Assembly (NCBI GenBank): GCA_946482385.1
Contig: CAMLRI010000156.1
Coordinates: forward strand, 1-5,909
Source of the DNA: an uncultured Cellvibrio sp.
Lineage (GTDB): Bacteria > Pseudomonadota > Gammaproteobacteria > Pseudomonadales > Cellvibrionaceae
DNA: 5,909 bases
Direction: 5' to 3'
Numbering within the stretch: position 1 is the first letter of the stretch; each line of letters begins with the position of its first letter. Under the pieces are notes generated by a model. The model was not told the origin of the DNA. It worked only from the letters and a program-made list of their open reading frames with translations, and did no database searches. Position numbers and translations under genes: made by a program. Positions 1 through 4,698 of this stretch are shown here, in pieces.

Positions 1-82
1 TAATTAATGTGGCAATTAAAGGGCTGAAAATTATTGCGATCAATAGGCTTGCTAAGAATAGCCATAGAGTTATTTTTTTCAT
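1..82 (-). CDS. Partial hydrophobic N-terminus (signal peptide or membrane anchor), runs off left edge
   Basis: Reading the minus strand from ATG at 82-80 gives 27 open codons to the edge. They start M-K-K-I-T and are followed by an almost unbroken hydrophobic run (LWLFLASLLIAIIFSPLIA). This is the layout of a Sec signal peptide or a single N-terminal membrane helix: two lysines, then a hydrophobic core. A plausible ribosome binding site (CAGG, minus strand, about 8 bases before the ATG, around position 91-94) supports the start. The gene lies 78 bp downstream of the HEPN-like gene on the same strand, with no typical terminator between, so the two could share a transcript. The product cannot be identified from this fragment. 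The stretch is short enough that a chance open frame is possible, though the signal-peptide layout together with a ribosome binding site argues for a real gene. Confidence 0.5.
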   Translation of the reverse strand, partial: MKKITLWLFLASLLIAIIFSPLIATLI

Positions 83-124
83 TTTATTAGCCTGCCACAG
101 GAAAAACTAAATTGCAGAATTTTT

Positions 125-138
125 GTGGCATTCGCCAC
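125..138. other. Small hairpin between two minus-strand genes
   Basis: GTGGC (125-129), loop ATTC, GCCAC (134-138): a perfect 5-bp stem with a 4-nt loop, lying in the 78-bp gap between the HEPN-like gene and the hydrophobic partial gene. On the minus strand the stem is followed by A residues, not a T run, so it is not a normal intrinsic terminator for those genes. It could be a weak processing or pausing element, or chance. Confidence 0.3.
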
Positions 139-160
139 TCATATTAAAAATCTACATGTT

Positions 161-694
161 TTAATTCACTATGTTGGCAATTTCAGATCTAAATTTTTCC
201 AGTACTGATGTTGAGCTTTGCTCTGTAATTTTTATTGCAAAACCACGACGCTGACCAAGTTTTAGTAGCTCAATTAGCCATTCGCGATATAAGTATGCAG
301 ATTGTAGTAGCCATGTTATGTTAGGAAGATTTTCAATTCTTACCTCAGTATCAATGTGCGCAACTCGCTTATTGCGAGTTTTGATTACAAGCTTCCAGAA
401 GCTGACCCACTCTGCTTCGGAAATATCTAAGTAAGTGACTATCATTTCACGAGAAAACACTTTAATTTTATCGAAATTCACAAAACGAAAATTCTCCACC
501 AATTTCTTCCAGTGAGTTTTCTCTTTGTCTGTTCCAAATATATTTGCCCAGGAAATTATCGCATCCGAATAACACATATCCTTTATGCTTTCCCAGGCTC
601 CCCCTTGTGGGGCATTTCTATTAATGTAGTCAGCATAAACGCAAGCGCGCATACAATCATGAACTAACCCAAATTGCTGCTCAATAATATGCAT
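161..694 (-). CDS. HEPN-motif protein, AbiU2-like (function unproven)
   Basis: A 177-residue soluble protein with no signal peptide or membrane segment, predicted mostly helical. The key feature is R107-N108-K-R-V-A-H113, which fits the R-x(4-6)-H motif of HEPN domains, with the polar residue (N) right after the Arg that is common in catalytic members. HEPN RNases include toxins and abortive-infection proteins, and AbiU2-type proteins carry a very similar R-[DN]-K-x-x-A-H motif. The N-terminal half has a W-x-N-x-F-G...THW block (49-62) that looks like a conserved helical core. The start ATG (694-692) has only a weak purine-rich stretch (AAGAGA) upstream. No antitoxin-like partner such as an MNT nucleotidyltransferase lies beside it. 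Codon use is AT-rich, clearly unlike the GC-rich operon to the right, which suggests acquisition or a fast-evolving accessory gene. Family assignment is by motif recall, so moderate; RNase or defence activity is inference. Confidence 0.72.
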   Translation of the reverse strand: MHIIEQQFGLVHDCMRACVYADYINRNAPQGGAWESIKDMCYSDAIISWANIFGTDKEKTHWKKLVENFRFVNFDKIKVFSREMIVTYLDISEAEWVSFWKLVIKTRNKRVAHIDTEVRIENLPNITWLLQSAYLYREWLIELLKLGQRRGFAIKITEQSSTSVLEKFRSEIANIVN

Positions 695-731
695 TCGATA
701 GAATCTCTTGTTTTGCTTACAAAACTGCGAA

Positions 732-746
732 TTAAAAACTTTTTAA
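732..746. repeat. AT-only perfect palindrome upstream of the HEPN-like gene
   Basis: TTAAAAA (732-738), central C, TTTTTAA (740-746): 7-bp arms with a 1-bp centre, 38 bp upstream of the minus-strand HEPN-like start codon, hence within its likely promoter or leader. It could be an operator for that gene. Because it consists only of A and T runs in an AT-rich region, chance is a real alternative. Confidence 0.35.
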
Positions 747-991
747 CTCACACACATTTAATATTCGAATGTACAGAATAAATTTGGCCGTAGAGATGGG
801 GTTGGAGTTCTAGTTATACATTAGGTTCTGTTTTCCCAGTTGTGCTCCCCTCGGTGCCTCCTTTAACCCAATATCAAGCCGCAGTCGGCATCATATACAG
901 CCAAGTCCTCACCCAAACTAAAGCCCCACCCAATAGGTGTCAACAAAACAATAAGCCCATCCCCACCCGGCCTAACCCTTATATCTTCCCT

Positions 992-1004
992 GAAAATAAC
1001 TTTC
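992..1004. promoter_or_regulatory. Distal operator-like site (weak)
   Basis: GAAAATAACTTTC, centred at 998, matches the perfect palindrome at 1076-1088 at 10 of 13 positions and is itself palindromic at 5 of 6 base pairs. Its centre lies 84 bp upstream of the main site, close to eight helical turns. Support comes from similarity and spacing only; the region is AT-rich, so this copy could be chance. Confidence 0.35.
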
Positions 1005-1033
1005 CCAATCTTTACAATTTTCCCAGCACAAAT

Positions 1034-1046
1034 GTAAAAAACTTTC
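1034..1046. promoter_or_regulatory. Intermediate operator-like site (weakest)
   Basis: GTAAAAAACTTTC, centred at 1040, matches the main palindrome at 10 of 13 positions and the distal site at 11 of 13. Its internal symmetry is poor (3 of 6 pairs). It sits just upstream of the -35 box and exactly 42 bp from both the distal and the main site, which is the main reason to list it. Confidence 0.28.
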
Positions 1047-1051
1047 TTTTC

Positions 1052-1080
1052 TTGGCATAATTTTGGTGGTAGCCTGTAAA
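1052..1080 (+). promoter_or_regulatory. Predicted sigma70 promoter of the D-amino-acid operon
   Basis: A -35 box TTGGCA (1052-1057, five of six matches to TTGACA) is followed after exactly 17 bp by a -10 box TGTAAA (1075-1080, four of six matches to TATAAT). Transcription would begin near 1087, giving a leader of about 33 nt before the ATG at 1120. The position, immediately before a four-gene same-strand unit, fits an operon promoter. The -10 box is entered by a perfect palindrome, as expected for a repressible promoter. Confidence 0.55.
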
Positions 1081-1088
1081 TAATTTAC
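1076..1088. promoter_or_regulatory. Main operator candidate: perfect 13-bp palindrome over -10 and start site
   Basis: GTAAAT (1076-1081), central A (1082), ATTTAC (1083-1088): a perfect inverted repeat with 6-bp arms. It overlaps the predicted -10 box and transcription start, where a bound repressor would block RNA polymerase. The best candidate ligand is the RpiR-type protein encoded third in the operon, giving autoregulation. From memory, the site resembles the TGTAATTAAATTACA site of HexR, another RpiR-family repressor (about 12 of 15 positions). Which protein binds is inference. Confidence 0.55.
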
Positions 1089-1119
1089 GGATTAACCCCT
1101 ATTTGAGCGGTTTTTGTCC

Positions 1120-2406
1120 ATGAGTGCTGAAAATAATTTACAAGAATGCCTGGTGTCCCGGCCTTTGTTGCCGGTGCATAAGGGCTTGGGTGAGTTGCCG
1201 GCGGCGGGTATTGGCCTGGGGCAGGTGGCGGGTTTGGGCTGGAACCTGTTGCGGGAGGAGGTGAGCCTGCCGGTGGCGGTGCTGAACCAGGGCCGGGTGG
1301 CCCATAACCTGGCCTGGATGCAGGAATTTATTCGCCACTACGGCCTTAAGTTGGCGCCTCACGGTAAAACCACCATGAGCCCGGCGCTGTTCCAGCGCCA
1401 GCTGGCGGCGGGTGCCTGGGGTATTACCCTGGCCACGGCGCCTCAGGTGCAGGCGGCCTATGCCTTTGGCGTGCAGCGGGTGATTTTGGCTAACCAGCTG
1501 GTGGGTAAGGCCAATATGGCGATCATCGCCCGCCTGCTGCAAAACCCGCAGTTCCAGTGTTTTGTGTTGGTTGATTGTCCCCTTAACGCCGCCCAGCTCG
1601 GGCGGTTTTTTTCCAACACCGGGCGGCCCTTGCCCGTATTAATTGAATTGGGTGTGGCTGGCGGCCGCAGTGGCCTGCGCGATAACACCGGGCTGGAGCC
1701 GCTGCTGGAGGAAATTGCCCGCTGGCCCGGCCTGCAGCTGGCGGGGATAGAAATATATGAAGGGGTATTGAACGATGCGGCCGAGATTCGCCAGCTGTTG
1801 CGCCGCGCGGCACACACCCTGGTGGATTTGGCGCAGCGCCAGCTGCTGACCTGCGCCACCCCGCTGCTGACCGGCGCCGGTTCCGCCTGGTTTGATTTGG
1901 TGGCGGAGGAGTGGTCATCGCTGGAGCTGGGGCGCCCGCTGGATGTGGTGCTGCGCCCCGGCTGCTACCTCAGCCACGATGTGGGCATTTACCAGCAGGC
2001 CGCCGCCCGCATCGCCGCCAGCAACCCGGTGGCGCGGGCCATGCACACCAGCCTGCTGCCGGCGCTGCAAGTGTGGGCCTATGTGACTTCGCGCCCGGAA
2101 CCTGGGTTGGCCATTGTCGGCCTGGGTAAGCGCGATGCCGCTTTCGATGCCGGCCTGCCAGTGCCCGCGCTGCATTTTCGCCCCGGCCAGATGGAGTTGC
2201 CGGTGGCCGCGCCCGCCCAGTGGCGGTTGGCCAAGATGATGGACCAGCACGCGTTTATGCCGATTCCTGCCGATGCCGATTTACAGGTGGGTGATATGCT
2301 CGCGCTCGACATATCCCACCCCTGTTTAACCTTCGATAAGTGGCGGCAGTTGTTGCTGGTGAATGACCAGTATCAGGTAGTTGAAGCTATCGAGACGTTT
2401 TTCTAG
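1120..2406 (+). CDS. PLP-dependent D-amino acid deaminase (DSD1/D-threonine aldolase fold)
   Basis: A 428-residue cytoplasmic enzyme of fold-type III PLP enzymes (alanine-racemase-like barrel), the group often annotated 'amino acid deaminase' or D-serine dehydratase-like. Known members convert D-serine and related D-amino acids to a 2-oxo acid and ammonia using PLP and zinc. Visible motifs: PLP lysine K83 in A-P-H-G-K-T-T-M-S-P (79-88); barrel motif ELGVAGGRSGLR (176-187), matching the E-x-D-x-G-x-x-R-x-G pattern; GAGS (252-255), the likely phosphate-binding loop; RPGCYLSHD (279-287); and H400-P-C402 near the C-terminus, the zinc-binding His-x-Cys pair of DSD1-type enzymes. Length fits the family. 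ATG at 1120 is preferred over an in-frame TTG at 1114, because the only ribosome binding candidate (GAGCGG, 1105-1110) is 9 bases before the ATG but only 3 before the TTG. First gene of the operon, 33 bp before the permease. The exact substrate is not shown; aldolase activity is possible. Confidence 0.9.
   Translation: MSAENNLQECLVSRPLLPVHKGLGELPAAGIGLGQVAGLGWNLLREEVSLPVAVLNQGRVAHNLAWMQEFIRHYGLKLAPHGKTTMSPALFQRQLAAGAWGITLATAPQVQAAYAFGVQRVILANQLVGKANMAIIARLLQNPQFQCFVLVDCPLNAAQLGRFFSNTGRPLPVLIELGVAGGRSGLRDNTGLEPLLEEIARWPGLQLAGIEIYEGVLNDAAEIRQLLRRAAHTLVDLAQRQLLTCATPLLTGAGSAWFDLVAEEWSSLELGRPLDVVLRPGCYLSHDVGIYQQAAARIAASNPVARAMHTSLLPALQVWAYVTSRPEPGLAIVGLGKRDAAFDAGLPVPALHFRPGQMELPVAAPAQWRLAKMMDQHAFMPIPADADLQVGDMLALDISHPCLTFDKWRQLLLVNDQYQVVEAIETFF
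1129..1141. promoter_or_regulatory. Intragenic operator-like site in the first codons of the deaminase
   Basis: GAAAATAATTTAC, centred at 1135, matches the perfect palindrome at 1076-1088 at 12 of 13 positions and is symmetric at 5 of 6 pairs. It lies across codons 4-8 of the deaminase gene, 53 bp (about five helical turns) downstream of the main site. These codons are AT-rich while the rest of the gene is GC-rich, consistent with selection for a DNA site, although the N-terminal codons of many genes are AT-rich for translation reasons. Confidence 0.45.
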
Positions 2407-2429
2407 GGATCACAAATAACAATAGTTTT

Positions 2430-2433
2430 GGAG
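2430..2433 (+). promoter_or_regulatory. Ribosome binding site of the GntP permease
   Basis: GGAG lies 6 bases before ATG 2440. It overlaps an in-frame TTG at 2428 that could otherwise be taken as the start, so it decides in favour of the ATG. Confidence 0.7.
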
Positions 2434-2439
2434 TTGGCA

Positions 2440-3795
2440 ATGACATCCCTGTTAAGTCCCGGTCACTGGTTATTGGTTTACGCCGCCATGGCGATTATCG
2501 CGCTGATTTTGTTAATCGCGCGCTACCGTTTGAACCCGTTTATTTCGCTCACCCTGGTGTCCCTGGGCTTGGGGTTGGTGGCCGGTATGCCGGCCAAAGA
2601 TTTGGTGGGCGCCTACGAGGCGGGCGTGGGTAAAACCCTCGGCCATATTGCCCTCATAGTCGCGCTGGGCACCATGCTCGGCAAGATGATGGCCGAGTCC
2701 GGCGGCGCGGAACAAATTGCCCGCACTTTAATTCGCTGGTTCGGCGAAAAAAATGTGCACTGGGCGATGATGTGCATCGCGTTTTTGGTGGGCTTGCCGA
2801 TTTTTTTTGAAGTGGGTTTTGTGCTGCTGGTGCCTATTGCCTTTAACGTGGCACGCCGCACCGGCACATCGCTGTTGTTAGTGGGGCTGCCCATGGTGGC
2901 GGGCTTATCGGTGGTGCACGGTTTGGTGCCGCCGCACCCGGCGGCCATGATCGCGGTGGGCGAATACCAGGCCAATGTGGGCCGCACAATTTTTTACGCG
3001 CTCTTGGTGGGCGTACCCACGGCGATGATCGCCGGGCCCATCTTTGCCAAGTGGATTGCCCCGCGGGTGCCACTGCCGGCGCACAACCCCTTGGAAGCGC
3101 AATTTATTCAGGATGAAAGCGCGCGCGAGCTGCCGGGTTTTGCCATTACCCTCTGCACCATTTTATTGCCGGTGCTGCTGATGATGTTGGGCGGCTGGGC
3201 CAACCAAATCGCCGCGCCGGGCAGTACCGCCAACGATGTGCTGCTGGTGATTGGCAACTCGGTAGTCGCACTGCTAATCGCCACCCTAGTGAGTTTTTAC
3301 ACCCTGGGCATAGCGCGGGGTTTTAGCCGCGATCGCATTTTGCAATTCAGCCAGGATTGTTTGGCGCCCACGGCGGGCATCACTTTATTGGTGGGCGCCG
3401 GCGGTGGTTTGAATCGTATTTTGGTGGATGCCGGCATCGCCAGGGAAATTGTCGATTTTTCATCGGGCATGGCGCTAACGCCGCTGTTGATGGGTTGGTT
3501 TGTCGCCGCGCTAATGCGCATCGCCACCGGCTCGGCCACAGTGGCCATGAGCACCGCCGCCGGCATAGTGGCGCCCATCGCCCTGGCAGCCAATTACCCC
3601 CACCCGGAATTATTGGTGTTGGCCACTGGCGCCGGCTCGCTGATTTTGTCCCACGTTAACGATGGCGGTTTTTGGTTGATCAAAGAATATTTCAACATGA
3701 CCGTGAGCCAAACCTTAAAAACCTGGACGGTAATTGAAACCATTATTTCCCTGGTGGCGCTGGGTTTTGTGCTGCTGTTGGCCAGCATTCTTTAG
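2440..3795 (+). CDS. GntP-family permease, likely for D-amino acids or their N-acyl forms
   Basis: A 451-residue inner-membrane transporter with many hydrophobic segments, the usual length for the gluconate:H+ symporter (GntP) family. Family hallmarks: G-x-T-L-G-H-I with L-G-T-M-L-G-K and SGGAE (64-91); GLPIFFEVGF (118-127); VVHGLVPPHPAAM (158-170); RIATGSATVAMST (360-372); HVNDGGFW (405-412), followed by the typical K-E-Y-F-x-M-x-V-x-Q-x-x-K-T-W end. GntP members carry gluconate and related sugar acids, but the family also includes DsdX, the D-serine permease that works beside a D-serine dehydratase in E. coli. Because this gene sits between a D-amino acid deaminase and genes for a regulator and a D-aminoacylase, a DsdX-like role is the best inference; gluconate or another hydroxy acid cannot be excluded. 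ATG 2440 is chosen because GGAG is 6 bases upstream. The regulator gene follows after 21 bp. Confidence 0.9.
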   Translation: MTSLLSPGHWLLVYAAMAIIALILLIARYRLNPFISLTLVSLGLGLVAGMPAKDLVGAYEAGVGKTLGHIALIVALGTMLGKMMAESGGAEQIARTLIRWFGEKNVHWAMMCIAFLVGLPIFFEVGFVLLVPIAFNVARRTGTSLLLVGLPMVAGLSVVHGLVPPHPAAMIAVGEYQANVGRTIFYALLVGVPTAMIAGPIFAKWIAPRVPLPAHNPLEAQFIQDESARELPGFAITLCTILLPVLLMMLGGWANQIAAPGSTANDVLLVIGNSVVALLIATLVSFYTLGIARGFSRDRILQFSQDCLAPTAGITLLVGAGGGLNRILVDAGIAREIVDFSSGMALTPLLMGWFVAALMRIATGSATVAMSTAAGIVAPIALAANYPHPELLVLATGAGSLILSHVNDGGFWLIKEYFNMTVSQTLKTWTVIETIISLVALGFVLLLASIL

Positions 3796-3816
3796 TTTTT
3801 GTGTGAGTGAATTTAT

Positions 3817-4689
3817 ATGAGCAATTTGTTCGACATCGTCTATCACATCCGCAGCAATCGCGATCGCCTGTCGGCCACCGAGCGCAAAATTGCCGATGTG
3901 ATTTTGGAGGATATCGCCTTTGCCGCCAGCGCCAGTATCGACCAGTTGGCCGCTAAAGCCGGGGTCAGCACCGCCACTATTTCGCGCTTTGCCAAATCCG
4001 TAGGCTGCGAGGATATCCGCGAGCTGAAATTAAAACTGGCCCAGGCCAGCGCCGTGGGCACCCGCTTTTTGGCCGATTTGCCAGCGGTGGAGGAAAGCGC
4101 TTTTTACTCGCGCATTTGCAGCGAAGTGGAATCTACCCTGCGCGCCCACCTCAGCTGTTTTGTGGAAGAAGATTTTCGCGCGGCAGCCAACACCCTGAAT
4201 AAAGCGCGGCTGATTTATGTCGGCGGTATGGGCGGCGGTTCCACCATGGTGGCCGACGAAACCCAATACCGTTTTGCGCGCCTGGGTTTGCCGGTAACCG
4301 CCTATCACGACCCGGTATTGCTGCGCATGCTCGCCGCCACCCTCACCGAGCAGGATGTACTGGTGTTGTTATCCATCAGCGGTGTCACGCCGGAAATTCT
4401 CGAGGTGGCCAGTATCGCCCAGCAATACGGTGCGCAAATTATTGCGCTCACCGCGCCCCATTCGCCCCTGGCAGCCAAGGCCAATATTTTGTTGCCGGTG
4501 ATGACGGAAGAAACAGATTTTATTTTTAAGCCATCGGCGTCGCGCTACGGCCTGCTGTTGGCGGTGGATATTCTCGCCACCGAGTTGGCGCTGCTGCGCA
4601 AAAGCGACAGCAAGGAATTATTGCGCCGGGTGAAATTTGCCCTGGATGAATATCGCGGTGGCGATAACCGTTTGCCCCTGGGCGATTAG
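3817..4689 (+). CDS. RpiR/MurR-family transcriptional regulator (HTH plus SIS domain)
   Basis: A 290-residue DNA-binding regulator. The N-terminal HTH_6 domain (about 1-77) shows LSATERKIADVI (18-29) and the recognition region GVSTATISRFAKSVGC (49-64). The C-terminal SIS domain (about 120-265) has the VGGMGGGS loop (135-142) and SISGVT (186-191), the S-x-S-G-x-T motif that in SIS domains binds phosphosugars, so the ligand pocket looks intact. The family controls sugar-phosphate and amino sugar use (RpiR, HexR, MurR). Here the neighbours are D-amino acid enzymes, so the inducer may be unusual. It probably regulates its own operon through the palindrome at 1076-1088. GAGTGA (3805-3810) is the likely ribosome binding site for the ATG. 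The stop codon overlaps the ribosome binding site of the next gene, implying co-transcription. Confidence 0.92.
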   Translation: MSNLFDIVYHIRSNRDRLSATERKIADVILEDIAFAASASIDQLAAKAGVSTATISRFAKSVGCEDIRELKLKLAQASAVGTRFLADLPAVEESAFYSRICSEVESTLRAHLSCFVEEDFRAAANTLNKARLIYVGGMGGGSTMVADETQYRFARLGLPVTAYHDPVLLRMLAATLTEQDVLVLLSISGVTPEILEVASIAQQYGAQIIALTAPHSPLAAKANILLPVMTEETDFIFKPSASRYGLLLAVDILATELALLRKSDSKELLRRVKFALDEYRGGDNRLPLGD

Positions 4690-4692
4690 GGA
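4688..4692 (+). promoter_or_regulatory. Ribosome binding site setting a GTG start for the deacylase
   Basis: AGGGA overlaps the TAG stop of the regulator gene (4687-4689) and lies 6 bases before GTG 4699. The nearest ATG (4710) is in another frame, so this site fixes the GTG as the start. Confidence 0.7.
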
Positions 4693-4698
4693 TTGGCT

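Larger units (their letters stand above)
695..1051. other. Non-coding stretch between the divergent units; no convincing gene
   Basis: About 360 bases between the start of the minus-strand HEPN-like gene and the operon promoter. It contains an AT-only palindrome (732-746), a strongly C-rich and G-poor part (901-1020), and two weak copies of the operator-like 13-mer (992-1004 and 1034-1046). Open frames exist on both strands (842-1060 plus, 863-1084 minus), but neither has a usable start with a ribosome binding site or a recognisable protein. No tRNA, insertion sequence or terminator was seen. Confidence 0.6.

Noticed and set aside
125..138. Hairpin as intrinsic terminator of the HEPN-like gene
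   Set aside because: The stem is only 5 bp and, read on the minus strand, is followed by A residues rather than a T run. It is kept only as a low-confidence hairpin.
857..864. Strong Shine-Dalgarno-like AAAGGAGG on the minus strand
   Set aside because: No start codon follows at a usable distance on that strand; the next ATG is more than 30 bases away and meets a stop after two further codons.
842..1060. Plus-strand open frame of 72 codons with a GTG start in the intergenic region
   Set aside because: There is no ribosome binding site before the GTG, the protein is proline- and asparagine-rich without recognisable features, it overlaps the -35 box, and it is explained by the C-rich, G-poor composition.
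1053..1067. Sigma54 (-24/-12) promoter reading of TGGCATAATTTTGGT
   Set aside because: The -24 part is good, but the -12 element should have GC and here reads GT, with further mismatches. A sigma70 reading with exact 17-bp spacing explains the site better.
863..1084. Minus-strand open frame of about 74 codons that reads somewhat protein-like in the middle (for example REDIRVRPGGDGLIVLL)
   Set aside because: It has no ATG, GTG or TTG near its beginning and is bounded by stops. It could be a decayed gene remnant, but nothing identifies a family, and the opposite strand is equally open.
1114..1119. TTG start for the deaminase, two codons before the ATG
   Set aside because: It lies too close (3 bases) to the only candidate ribosome binding site, and an ATG follows at once with better spacing.
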